A DNA stretch of 40,311 nucleotides from Pelargonium nanum (lineage: Eukaryota; Streptophyta; Magnoliopsida; Geraniales; Geraniaceae), in assembly GCA_036897485.1 (NCBI GenBank), contig JAYMTF010000311.1, forward strand, positions 1-40,311. Direction: 5' to 3'. A model generated the notes under the pieces. That model was not told the origin of the DNA. It saw only the letters and a program-made list of their open reading frames with translations, and ran no database searches. The position numbers were made by a program, and so were the translations under genes. Shown here in pieces: positions 23,281-35,267 of this stretch. Positions within the stretch are counted from its first letter, which is position 1; the number at the start of each line of letters is the position of its first letter.

Positions 23281-24668
23281 TCACAATAATTTGGGGAGAA
23301 CATTTTGAAGTAAATAATCAGTAATTATTTGGTTGGTTTTCTGGGAAGGGTGGATGGCATCCCAAAATACATATTTATCGGCATCCCTGCACGTCAACGG
23401 ATTGTGCTTACTGCAAAGAAAACCCATTTCAAATGTCCCCGTCGCACAACATCCCATGTCCGCTACTTCAAATCCTGCATGCACATAACAATCATCAATG
23501 AGACAAGTGGCTTAACACATTTGTCTTTCTTGAGGTATTAGATTCGAGCCTCCTGCACATCCATTTTTCATTTGTTACATATATAAGATCATAGCTCTAG
23601 TTTTTCTATTAATAATGATGCAAAAGATCAAAAGCTTACCATAAAAATTAGGCCTTGCAATTATGTCCAACAAAATGTTATACGGATTACTAAAAACCAA
23701 TTGGATCCCAACCAGCTCCTTGTTCAATTTCGCTACTAACCCCTCCAGCTTCCCATTGAAATCCAAGGCCAAAGCATTGTACTCCTTCACACAGCCGTGA
23801 TGGTTCTTGAAGTTTCTAAACCTCGGAAATGGCAAGCACCCCATCGGAGGAAGCCCTCCCAGGGATATTTTCCGAGCCCCGAGATCATAAAGTTCCCGGA
23901 CGAAATTCCCGGCAATGCCAACCAGGAAATCCTCGTACTGCCCCACCGTGAATTGGGATTGGCGGCCGCCCGGGATAGCAAGGTAATTTTCAAGAAAATC
24001 ATTTGTTCCTATACTCACCAAGTACAAAGCGTCGCCAAGTAAATTTGTTGCTTCCTTGTTACCAAGATAGAATCTGAGTCTCGTTTGGTACTCCTTGTAG
24101 TACTCTACTTGCTTCCATAGCGGAATCACGTTCTATATCCAATCACAATAATAAGAAATTTCGATAAAAATGGCACGCACAAATTGAGAAATATTAACAA
24201 ATCAATATTATGTATATAATTGGATTCTGGTAAGCGCTCTGCGCCTCAAATTCATTGGCAATATGAGTGTGAATTCGTGACGTGTCAAACTTTCATAGAC
24301 ATTTTTATACTTACTAGAACGTCAGAAGTTGCATTGTCGTAACCAGTAGCAGCAGAGGCAAAGCAAACTCCAGTGGCAAAATCGGAAATATGATAGTTGG
24401 GATCCAAGTAGGCCGGCACGGCCGGTTTCAGGGCGAAGGCCTGGGAGATGAAGTCGGGAGGAAGGCGGCCATTGCAGAAGCGTCCTGTCGGGATTCCGGC
24501 GAAGAAATCACGGCCGTAAGGAGGGAAGTCACTTTTGGCAATTGTGGGGATGTAATTGTTGTTCCCGGCATCAACAGAGGAGTCTCCGAACACTATCACT
24601 GCCGGAACTTTAGCTGATGCCACTACTAGCAATATTTGAGCTAACAAAATAAATGGAATATTATACAT
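23281..24668 (-). CDS. GDSL esterase/lipase 2
   Basis: Second tandem GDSL hydrolase. Exons (minus): 24668-24315, 24132-23640, 23474-23281; 1041 nt, 346 residues. Signal peptide about 1-19 (MYNIPFILLAQILLVVASA). Catalytic set intact: Ser30 in FGDSSVDAGNN, Asn162 in SIGTNDFLENY, Asp321 and His324 in WDAIHPSQK. Block II reads FASAATGYDNAT. Introns are short (182 and 165 nt). A TATA-like TTTATAATC lies about 45 nt upstream of the ATG on the minus strand. Intron 2 contains a weak tRNA-like stretch (about 23505-23560, with a B-box-like GATTCGAGCC), perhaps a SINE remnant. The function is presumably secreted lipid/ester hydrolysis like its neighbours. Confidence 0.93.
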
Positions 24669-26643
24669 TTTTGCTTCACAGCTTGGGGATAAGATGGGAA
24701 TGGGTTGATTATAAATAATGATGGTACTGCAACAACTAAATTAGCTGGTAAGCCACTGTTCAAAAGCCTAAGGGCATATAGGTTTGGTATAAATTTGAGG
24801 CCATTTTGTATACATAAAATTAATGTAACATAGATGACACTGTTTCGTGTATATTCATTTACTGTGCATTTATGTCCTTTACATCCATTTGTATGCACAA
24901 CCTCATTGACTTGAAAAAGATGTCAGACCAGCCTTGAGAAACACTACTTAAAAAAATACCATGCATTAATGAAAGATCAGCCAATCGAAACAATTTAGAG
25001 TAAAGCGATCTCACATCAAATCAGAATTACCCACAAATCTATAACAAATCAGGCTCAAAGAATTGGCAAAAGAAAGAGAAACCATACCAGCATGGAGAGC
25101 TAGATTCGGAGCTCAAAATGAAGCCAGAGCACGTAAACGGGGCCATATTTTTTTTTAAATGTGTTTGAGTTTGCGAAATTGATCTCATAATCGTACGTAT
25201 AAGCTCTTGACAAGAAATTATTGAAGGTGGTTTGAGAAGTGCTTTTGACAAGAAAGTGAACTGGTTAGAGTTGTAAAGAGACAGATTTGAGTGGCAAAGG
25301 TGAAAGGACGAACGGATGAGTAATAAAGATATTAAGTGCTAATTAATGCGGGTCCACTTATACTTCTGTTCAGCATTATTTTTATCAAACTTTTAAAATA
25401 AGATTTGAGTTAATATAATATAATGTATGTGAAATCATTTGAAATTCAAATTGCAAGATATTATTTGTTGTGAATTGCAAGAAAAGAAAATAGTTGTAGT
25501 TGAAAATTTGAGGTTATATTTTTATTTTTTTGGTAAAAGAACTAATTTGATCATCTAATTTTTATGCATTGTGTTAATGTGATTTTTCTTAAACTTTCAC
25601 CAATGGATTTAAAATGATAATTGCTGTTAGTTTATGTTAGTTCATTGGTTAAATGATTTGCCTTGAAACTTTTGCTCAAATTTTGTTTTTTAGAATACAC
25701 TAAATTAGGTCTATTATTTATAATTTATTTAACCAAATGTTAAACTAGGTTTGTTGCCTAAAATTTATTTTTGGTTACGGCCAAGCAGATACGTTAGCTC
25801 ATATTTTATATTTTTGCAACGGACAAGCTAGGTCCGTTGTATGTAATTCTTTTTTGCAACTGCACACCATTTGTACAACAGAAAAATAATGCATGTTGCC
25901 TATTCTTCTTGTTAGTGACAAACAACAAAAGTTTGTTGGCGTTATCAATTTTCAACATCAGATTTATTTCGTTAATCCTTTTCTTAGTTTATTGTCTTTT
26001 TTCTTTCCTTCTTCCTTTTCAGAGTCATAAGAAGTCAAGACTTTCGGTGGAAAAGTAGCCTCTACAAAAGGTGTTCCAGAGGATTTGGAGCTAAGATGCT
26101 ACTATTTTTTTTACAAGTAAATTCAACCACGAAAGAAACTAACAGGTTACTCTAATTAGACAACCGAGAGTGACACAAAGATTGTAGGCAGCAAGAGATG
26201 GCCCATGAGTTAACAATTGGAAGCTAAGAGTCTAAGACAAGCACCTTTGAACCTAAACTTGTAAGCCCACTCCTAGATTTTTCTAATGAAGGAAAAGACA
26301 ATGTTGGTGGGCCAAAAATTTCAATGCAAGCTCAACATTTCGTGGAGTGTTGCATTGCTTAAGTTGCGCCGCAGTCCTAAAACTAAGCAGAACAAGGATT
26401 TGGCACATTGAGAAATAGCCAAATAGGTGTATACTAAAGGTTTTGATGGGACAATACATTTGATATGCTTGAGCAACTAATTATATCAAAATATAATATA
26501 CTTCCACACCTTAACAATTGGTTATAATAAACTCACGGTATATATAACTATTTTGCCTCAACAATTGATCCCAAAAACATGAATACATTTATAAGAAGCC
26601 AAAAAAAAAAAAAAAAAACAGAGATTACAGAATGAATATTCAA
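24669..26643. other. Spacer between GDSL-2 and GDSL-3
   Basis: No gene is supported. The left end is the GDSL-2 promoter. CTCTTGACAAGAAA and CTTTTGACAAGAAA recur about 35 bp apart (around 25203 and 25238), and the 25540-25860 stretch reads like old intergenic repeat DNA. An 18-A run lies at 26601-26618, 26 nt beyond the GDSL-3 stop codon, within or next to its 3' UTR. Confidence 0.45.
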
Positions 26644-28596
26644 TCAACGGAAAACCTGTAAATAATTCTTGATAATATAATCAGTAAGAATATGATTTGT
26701 TTTTTCAGTGGGATGGAAAGCATCCCAAAATACAAACTTATTTGCATCTGGGCATGTAAATGGACTTTTCTGGTTGCACAAAAACCCCATCTCGAACACT
26801 CCTGTTCCACAACATGCTCTCTCTGCTACCTCAAACCCTGCCAATATACATCACCAAATCAACCCGTTATTAATCAGCGTTAAACTCGATTCCAACCCAA
26901 AAGCTTAAGCTGACAGGTGAACCGACTTACCATACGTGGTTGGTTTGTGAATGATGTCCAAGAACTTGGAGTAGGCATTAGCATTTACCACTTTGATTCC
27001 TGGAAGCTCCCTATTAAGTTTGGCCACCATGGTTCCCAACTTGGCATTAAACTCCACAGCCACATTGTTGTACAAACGGTTACAATCTTTATTTTCCATG
27101 AAATTTGAGTTCCTCTCCAATGGCAAGCACCCCATTGGAGGCGTACCTGTTAAGGACAACTTCCTGAGGCCGAGGCTATATAGTTCTCTGATGAATCTCT
27201 CTGAGATTCCAACAAGAAAACTTGCGAACTGGCTCACAGTGAACTGGGATCGCCGCTGAGTCGTGGTGTAGTAGTTTTCCAAGAAATCGTTGGTTCCTAT
27301 GCTCAACAGATACAAAGCTTCACTCAAGATTTTGTTGGCCTTGTCGTTGCCAAGGTATGCTCTCAGTTTCTGCTGGTACTCCTTGTACAACTCCAGCTCT
27401 TTCCACAAAGGTATCACATTCTGCAACAACATACATGCAACAGAAAACCAAAGTTTATATACATGTGTGTGCACGACAGTGATCAGCTATGAAATTAGCT
27501 ATGAGGTGTGACCCAACACAGATCAGCTACAGGTCAGAACCGTTGTAAATTAAAGGTGGGAACGTTTGCGCCAACTTTTTTTGTTACCGCCAAATAACCG
27601 GAGTTTCTTTTTCTTATGTTAGATGAAACGACAATAGTGAGAGAGTGTTAATAACAGTTACGGATTTTGGTCAATCAACTACGAAAATTTCGTAGCGGAT
27701 CTTTGTTTCACTTATAGTGATGTGAAGTTAAGTTCTATTATATTTTCTATTAAAAGGAAAAAGTGTGGATTTTCGGTCACAAAAACCAAACAAAAGGAAT
27801 CCTTAACTATTGTCCGTAAACTCCAGGATGATTAAGTATTAACCTCCACTTTTAGGACATATGTTCAAATATTACTCTATACCCTAAGCTTCGAAATTTG
27901 TAGTCAGAATGTTATTTGTGTTGACAAATTTGTCCTTTGACATATAGGCATAGATAACTAGTAATATTTTGTTTGGAAGGAGAAAACTAGTAATTAATCA
28001 CACAGGGAATATATTAAAGATATTTTTTAAGGTATTTAAGAACATAGGACAACCTTATTTTCCCCCTTTTGAATAATATTCTCAACATAAATTAAACTTA
28101 TTATAATCAAGAAAAGAAAGTTAAGCAACAGCTAAACTATTCTAAATTTTATGCAACTTAAAGAAGAGAAAGCTGAGAGGACATGCATTGGGAAAGAGCT
28201 ACTAACCAGGACATCAGAAGTAGCATTGTCATAGCCAGTTCCAGCAGAGGCAAAGCAAACACCAGTGGCAAAATCTGCTATGCCATATGCAGGATCCAAG
28301 TAAGCTGGTATTGACATCTTTAGCCCAAAAGACTCCGATATAAAGTCCGGCGGAAGCCGGCCGTTGCAGAACCTCCCGGTCGGCCGCCCGCCCTCGAAGT
28401 CCCGGCCGTACGGCCGGAAATTACTCTTCAGGATCGTTGCTATGCGGTTGTTGTTTCCTGTGTCCACTGATGAATCTCCGAACACTATCACTGCTGGGAC
28501 TGTTTTTGCTCTGCATGTTATTGTGGTTGTGATTGTGAGGACAATCACTGCCACTAGAACTTTAGCTGATGCCAAGAAATTACCAGTCCATGCCAT
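26644..28596 (-). CDS. GDSL esterase/lipase 3
   Basis: Third tandem GDSL hydrolase. Exons (minus): 28596-28207, 27420-26931, 26837-26644; 1074 nt, 357 residues. It has a longer N-terminal signal region (about 1-30, MAWTGNFLASAKVLVAVIVL). Block I FGDSSVDTGNN (Ser42), block II FASAGTGYDNAT, block III SIGTNDFLENYY (Asn174) and block V WDAFHPTEK (Asp332, His335) are intact. Exon 2 is 490 nt, as in GDSL-1 (493 in GDSL-2), and exon 3 is 194 nt in all three, so the trio arose by duplication of one three-exon ancestor. GDSL-3 differs at block IV-like residues (LSLTGTPPMGCLP against ISLGGxPPMGCLP). Intron 1 (786 nt) holds a 17-bp palindrome at 27679-27695. Confidence 0.93.
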
Positions 28597-29716
28597 TTTT
28601 TGTTGCTAGTTTTGCTTCTGGTTTAGGACAAGATTTGTGATAAATATCTATGAAAAAGAAAAATGAGAGAGTGATGTGAATAGTTGGGGTGTTCGGTGGG
28701 AGTTTTAATGGCGAACCAGCAAGAGTGTGCTAATAAATACGTAATACGTAACCAGTTGCAGGGTTTGATTAACTTGTTTAACCAACAACATGGTGTTAGG
28801 ATGGAGTAATAAAAATGGTAGGACCTTGACCTATATATATTTGCCAATGTTGGTCCAGTTTTAAAGTTTTTAGAGCTGCAACAATGCTTTTTAATGGAAT
28901 TAACAGTAAATACTGATCACCTTTTTTTAATTATATTATAGTGTATTTTTTTCGATTTATATCATTGGGTTCCTAAGCGGGCTCTCGCACTCGCGGTTGA
29001 CGCGTTTGAGCCGTTTTATCACACTCGGAGTAATCCTCATCCGAGGTTTGTTCACAGTTAGAACCTTCACCTCTTCTCATGAGTGTGTTGAACGGATATC
29101 AAACGCAAACGCTCTTTCCACTCACGCAGTTTGTGTTGACAACTGCGACACTACCCTTGGGTATATTACTGTGTTATTTCATTGCCATTTAGAATTTATT
29201 GGTGCCACGCTCCTAGCCAGACTGTGAGATTGATTAGAGGTTGCATATGATTGGCAAATATTTCAGTCCCGCAAAAGAGAGTGCACAAGAGTAGGTGTGG
29301 CCTTTAAGGCTTGCCAGTTTCTATTTAAAGCGATGATCTTGAAGACCGAAAAACGATAAATTTTATTTATTGATTTTTGTAAAAACAGAGTTTTTACCTA
29401 TGGCTGTGTCCCATCTTTATAACTTTCTGGTTGCACCCAAATATGGTTATGTCATTACATTACATTACATTAGTATTGCAACTTGCAAGTTTAATCTCTG
29501 CCTCAAATAAGATTTACAGTTATTATAGTGAAAACTAATTGTAACTCTTTACATGCTAAAACAGGGCAAAACTATAAATTGGCAGTGTCATAACAGGCCA
29601 CAAATAAAACAAACTCTTCAATAATAGCGAACCATGGTGCTATAAATTGTGAGGAGTTCTAAATGAATGTATGCCATATTCAAATCCTTGAGAGAATCAA
29701 GTGCGCGCGCAAGAAT
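28597..29716. other. Divergent intergenic region GDSL-3 / small secreted protein
   Basis: It lies between two divergent genes, so it should hold both promoters. TATAAAT at 29641-29647 serves the right-hand gene. Segment 28966-29235 is distinctly richer in GC and CpG than its surroundings and contains inverted repeats (CGCAGTT/AACTGCG at 29125-29147; CTCGG/CCGAG at 29024-29045). It may be a transposon fragment; no family recognised. Confidence 0.45.
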
Positions 29717-29992
29717 ATGGCAATGAGTGGGAGAAGAATTGTTATCTGTGTCGGAGCAGTCTTGTTTTGTTCGTTATTGTTGATCAACGTAACGAGTGCG
29801 CGGGAGCTTAGAGGTAGCGGAGTTGCTGTCCCAGCTCCGGCAAAGGCTATTTCATGCTTGGATGAGGATATAACAAAATGTGCTTTGCTTCCCAATTCTG
29901 TATCTGATACTGATTACCAAGGAGAAGTTGAGTATGCAGACATCAGTGGCGACCATAACAAGAAAGAGACCATCATTGTTGTGGGCCATTAA
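29717..29992 (+). CDS. Small secreted protein, family not recognised
   Basis: A single-exon 91-residue protein. The N terminus (MAMSGRRIVICVGAVLFCSLLLINVTSA) is a clear signal peptide with likely cleavage before RELRG. The mature part is about 63 residues, acidic, with two cysteines (SCLDEDITKC) that could pair. It ends in IIVVGH. TATAAAT at 29641-29647 makes 29717 (or 29723) the natural start; an in-frame ATG at 29663 lies only about 16 nt after the TATA box and is unlikely to be in the mRNA. I do not recognise the family: it could be a peptide-hormone precursor, a small cell-wall protein or a relic. The N-terminal plan resembles that of the glycine-rich protein gene at the right end, but no clear homology is seen. 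Confidence 0.65.
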   Translation: MAMSGRRIVICVGAVLFCSLLLINVTSARELRGSGVAVPAPAKAISCLDEDITKCALLPNSVSDTDYQGEVEYADISGDHNKKETIIVVGH

Positions 29993-30676
29993 ACTTTTTA
30001 TTGATTTACCAATATTGATCATTGGCCAAGCGGTATAGGGAGCTCGTGCGCAATCCTGGGGTCCCGAATTTGAGACACCTCAAATGGCGAGCAAGCTATT
30101 ACGTAGGAAATAGTATTTTTCTATGGTTTTTTACGTGTAAATATATAGATGAGCAAACCATATTTATATTTACTTACTACTGATCTAATCTAGACTTGTG
30201 GTGTAAGTGTTAATTCATCCTATCTATATTACTCATCATAATCACATACTATTATTTTCTGAATCATTTAAATGATATTGTAGATTTCCTAAATAATAAC
30301 AATTCACAGAGAGACAAGAAAATAAAATATATGATATGAAGAAAATTAAATTTACAGCATCCACTCATACATGACATGAAGAAAATTTTGAATATTATAC
30401 AAAATCTTGATATGTTGGAAGCTAATTGATTCATCTTTGTAAAGGGCAATCCAATGCAGCATTTTATACACCAAAGGGGAGAAACTTAACTCAGAGATAA
30501 AACCTGCTAAATATAAGTACTATAGAAATGGAGAATGGGTAAATAGTAGCATTACAATAACACATGCTTTCTAGTTACCAGCCAGACAGCCAGCTAGCCC
30601 CATTAATCTACAACCAAATTCCAGATAAAAACTCAAAACTTGTGACCCACAGTTGATCTCAGATAAAACAACGAAA
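29993..30676. other. Spacer with a tRNA-like stretch
   Basis: It lies between the small secreted protein and the 3' end of IBR5. At 30023-30033 TGGCCAAGCGG fits the Pol III A-box, and GGTCCCGAATTTG around 30060-30072 is a degenerate B-box, which suggests a tRNA-Leu-like SINE head. No acceptor stem can fold, so it is not a tRNA gene. The rest should include the IBR5 3' UTR. Confidence 0.4.
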
Positions 30677-33600
30677 TCATGTACTGTCCATTTGATTATC
30701 ACTGCCATTTGGATTGGTTGGGTTGGTTGGGGCAGCACCAAACATCACCTCTTGGGGAGGACGGGCAAATATTGATGGAGCACCGATATTGCTGAAAGCA
30801 GGGGCAGCAGGAGCGGGATCATTTCTAATCTTTGGGAACCCAAAACTAAATGCTGGTGCAGCCGGGGAGAAAACTGGCAGGGTTGTAGGGTTGCTACTAT
30901 CATTTGACCCAAAGATCGTTTGCTCGTACTCCTGCAACTGCTGGTGTACAGCTACAATCCATCCATAATATGTAAATGAATTACACAACCACTATCATCA
31001 AGTGCAATTGCATGAACGAAACAAGACCATTAAATAATTGAAATTGGAAAGAACAATCTCTAAGAGACGAGAACGAACACACAAGCATGTATGGGAGAAC
31101 AAGATTAGAGATTCTAGAGAAGTCAACGGAACCCTTGCAATAAACTACAATTACGTTGTCCCCAGGAATTAGAATTAACATATTCTATTATTTTTCAAAC
31201 AGTAATCATGCTTTAGTTGATTCCCTGGGATGGGGAATTATCCTCCAATGCAAAAAAAACTTCCACTAAGTATTTATGTAGTTTAATGTTTCTTTCTATA
31301 GTTGAAAGCAAATTTGCAGCATGTACCTGGTGTTAGCTCAACAGATGGTCTACGCTCCTTCACCCATTGATAACTCTGTAGGAGCCTCCATCCTTTGCAC
31401 TTCATCAAGTATGCAATAACAATAGCTGGCGACCTAATGGAAATGACAGAACTCTAGTCATCAGAACAATAATAAAGGAAAACCCCACGATTTCCTATGA
31501 CTAAATTTGTGACTGGAGTCACTGGACTTTTTGTCAACTGCCTTGTATACCATAATTAGCTATAGAATGAAGTCCAACCAGGCTTGGTATGTTATGCACA
31601 TTTTGGTACTCTAGCATCAAACTTTGTGGGGTGTTTATGTGCTTGGTTATTTTTTCCTTTGACCAAAAAGAAATCAACCAATAGGTTGTGGCTCAGTTGG
31701 CGACGCAGGCTGAGATTGTGGGAAGAGCTCTCGAGTTCGATCCCCACTAAACACATCTATGGGGAGGGGTGAGGAGCCTCAACTGTGACTAAACCCCGAA
31801 CCAGATTAAACCGGTGGTTTACACCCAAAAAAAGAAGAAGAAATCAACTCAGCGATCACTCACCTATTTTTCCCTGACATGCAGTGTACCAGAACACGAG
31901 CCTTGTCCCTTTCACATTGCTCTGCAGAAACAAATATAAGTTGTGTGAGAATTATACCTCATAATTTGTGGTCACCAATTGAAATCATTTGAGATACTTC
32001 AACAAAATTTGATAATAAAAGTACAACTATGTCAACTATAAACCATTATCTCGATATAATGTGAAGTTATGAATCAATCATTGAAACTAAACGCAACTAT
32101 AGCACAGCCTCACATGACAAGGAATCTACTTCAACCAAGACTCAATTGCATTCATAAGACAAGAAAGATAAATGAAGAAGGCACAGGTTGCTTATAAAGG
32201 ACATAGTATAGAGCTGCATCAAACAAGTACATTTTAGTCACAAAAGTCTAATGCTTCTCCAGAAAATTATTCAACCAAACAATAGAAAAAGGAATAATAA
32301 TGAAAAAGCAAGTGAACTTTTCTCTTATTCATTTAATAACTGTCCCACAGATTAAAGTTTCTGGATCTGTCCTTGTTCATTCACGAGCATCTAGAAATAA
32401 AACCAAAGCATTCATATAAACTAAAACATATAATTTAAATGCACTTCAAATAGAAACATACCTAAGAATTGAATCGCATCATCAAATGGCAAAGTTTTAT
32501 CTTCTTGGAGGCAATGGTAGGTGAATGAGTTCTTGTAAAGATTTTGACAAGCAGGTACTGTCTGAAATGAGGCAAAGCATACAACACCATGTCAGACCAT
32601 ACATTGATCTAAACCAACAAAATCACTGCTTAGCATGAACAAATGAAAAAATATATAATGATAAATGGTCTTCAATAAAATATGACAAACTGTTCACTCA
32701 CAATAAAGCCAAGGGAACTAATGGATACAGGTAATCACTCTCAAGAGATAGAAACACACCAGTACTTTAATCGGCATACACAAGAATTTGGCTAACTCAG
32801 CAGGCTTTTTGCTCAATTTTGTGAGAAGCCAACAGGAACTCCTCTAGAAACAATAAGGTTACTGGCAAAAAGCATGGAACTTTTTGTATAATTTCAAAAT
32901 TAATAAATAAGCATTTAGATTTTCCATCTAGGGGCTACACTGCAACTAGTTACAGGGGTTCATAAGCTATCTTAGAACCTATTTACTCCAACACTAAATT
33001 TCAAAACGGTCTCAAGTTAGAAAAGAAAAACAGAATTTTCATCACGGTCTTATTGAGGCAATTACTTGAGTACATTCATATGATCATTAGAAGGTAAGGT
33101 CAAATGGTCAAAATTTAATTCACTTACTTGAATACAGATGGATGATAATATTTTACATTTGGATTTGGCGGTTTGGCCTCAACTGTAACTCAACTCAAAC
33201 CTTCTTTATAGATATTTTTTTTATCAACAACCTCTCTCTACAAATACTATAATATGAGCACATAGTTCCAGAATCACCATCCATTGGCTAATGGGACATC
33301 GGTCTGGAAATATCATTTAACCTACTAATAATACATACGCAGCCTCAAGGCACACAACAATGTTTTTTGTAACTAATAATTTAGACTCTTAAACACATCG
33401 ATAGGACGTAAAAAGTACAATACACAACGAGAATACTTATATACCTGGGAGGTTAAAATCAACCAACAGATACACACAAAACTAATCAATAGAGTATAAA
33501 ATAATTAAGAAGTAGAAACAAGAAGTAAGCAATCAAACACACAAACAAGGAGTGAGCTGTGAGATTAGCCCTGGCAATGGTTTAGGCCTTTGGAGTTTAA

Positions 33601-35267
33601 GAGAGGGTCAACCCATTCAGTAGTTTTCCTCACTTTTACCATTTATCCATAGACATCCATTTCCTTAACATACACATATGCATGTATCGCATAAGGAAAT
33701 CAAAGATAGTACAAACATAATGATATCCAACCAGTGGGAGAAAATTATACATAACAAAATCCAGCAGAAATCAACTACACACAATGTTGTCACTATGCAT
33801 ACCAGGCATCTGATTTAAAAAGTAAATTCCCAAATTTCCCAGTTACTAGATTGCAGTGACAATCTCTGAACTTCTATTTCAATTGGTATTATAAATTAAG
33901 ACAAAGGGGAAGGTTAAAATAACATGGGTGGAGAGTGTCAGTAAGTATACAAATGGTTGGGTGAAACCAACCTTTTCATAACTATTATGACCTGAAAAGA
34001 GAGGTATTGATTTGTGCATAGACCTAGCGGCCAATCACTTCTTAATATCCAAATAACAGAAAGTACACCTAAAATTCTTGCTTCTAAAAAATCCTCAAAT
34101 CCTAAATTACTCAGACTACCTTAAAGTGTGCTACCAATTCCACAATGGGATGCTGTTTATCTCAATCTTGCGCTTCAAATACATAAATTACAAATCACCA
34201 TTTGGCACCATGTCCCCCATTCTCAGTCATGTATACTCTCGTAAAGCCTCAAATTGACATTCTAAATAGTTTTCTTATTTGTTGCTATACTGCCTTCAAT
34301 GTATCAAAGCTCTTGCTGAGCAAAATAATAGTAATTATAGTATCTGTGGTGCACAAGACTCAATTAATTTAAACTAATTTGCTCCCAGCGTATCCTCTGG
34401 TGATGCTCTACATGTTTAGCCACCACGCATCTCGCCTCAAAACACTATGATAAATCTTAGCATTGTTTCCCTGGTTCACTATATTCCTAAAGTATTTATG
34501 CATGCATTCCTAAAAATAACTCTCGGCCCACAACTAAAATACAGATTTACATTTGGCAGACACGTGGTCCACAAGAAGCATTCAACTTCCGCCACATGTG
34601 CCATTCTACCCACCCATGAACTTTCTGCACCCAGATCAGAAACACAGGCATCAAACACCTTTTGCCATTATATCTCACCCTCTTTATTAAACTTAAAATA
34701 TCAATCAATTATATCAAATACCTAATAATATTCAGAGCACCACTCTCAATCCCTGTGTTGGAAGATATGTCTATCAGGCACAACTGGTATTCAATCATCA
34801 TTAATAGAATACATCTTGAAAACAAAGTATGGATTGCACTCTACTGTAAATTGGACTAGGGCACATATCAACAAGATTGAGCAGTAGAGGTCTCCTTAGC
34901 AGTCTAACACAGTCAGCTAATGGAATAAATTTCAGTCATTAAGGAAATCAATAGTAGCCCTCAACACGATCACCAAGATCGCAAAATTAAACAAATTCAC
35001 ATTGGGACAATTTGAATTTAAAAAACTCACATTTAGAACCCGAGAAATACCCTGAGTCTTGAGCAGCTCGGAGCGGGAAGCGTTGTCGTAGCTGCCCAAG
35101 TAGAGGAACTCGGGCAAAATCTCGGACGGAAAGGCGCTGACTTGAAGGGAAGTTTTCTCCGAGGACACCGGAACACGGTGGCCGCAAATTCCACAGACCT
35201 CGCCTTCTTCGTATTTGTGATAGTGGCCACAAACCCCACAAGGGTTCTCTCGCTCCCTCTTCCTCAT
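30677..35267 (-). CDS. IBR5: Dual-specificity protein phosphatase IBR5
   Basis: Dual-specificity phosphatase acting in auxin signalling; Arabidopsis IBR5 dephosphorylates MPK12. Exons (minus): 35267-35031, 32561-32462, 31921-31864, 31433-31327, 30951-30677; 777 nt, 258 residues, nearly the Arabidopsis length. The N terminus MRKRERENPCGVCGHYHKYE carries a zinc-binding-like CxxC-x11-CxxC (Cys10, 13, 25, 28). The catalytic loop HCMSGKNRS has nucleophile Cys126 and Arg132, and the Arg codon is split by intron 3. The C-terminal third is rich in Pro/Ala/Asn. The frame runs open upstream to 35438, but the conserved family start is at 35267. Intron 1 is long (2469 nt) with nothing clear inside. Intron 3 holds a SINE. 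GDSL-IBR5 adjacency recalls Arabidopsis At2g04550-04570. Confidence 0.95.
31668..31848 (+). mobile_element. tRNA-derived SINE in IBR5 intron 3
   Basis: An 11-bp target-site duplication AAGAAATCAAC (31668-31678 and 31838-31848) flanks about 159 bp. The element has a Pol III A-box (TGGCTCAGTTGG, 31689-31700) and B-box (GAGTTCGATCC, 31733-31743) at tRNA-like spacing, and ends in an A-rich tail (about 31826-31837). This is a complete SINE, inserted antisense to the host gene. Its right border is 15 nt from the 5' splice site of IBR5 intron 3. The family name is not known to me. Confidence 0.85.

Noticed and set aside
26601..26618. 18-A run as the poly(A) tail of a retrocopy
   Set aside because: The adjacent gene has introns and reads the other way, and no target-site duplication is seen; it is treated as a homopolymer.
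30021..30090. Possible tRNA-Leu gene
   Set aside because: Only A- and B-box-like pieces are present; no acceptor stem or anticodon arm can be paired, so a SINE relic is likelier.
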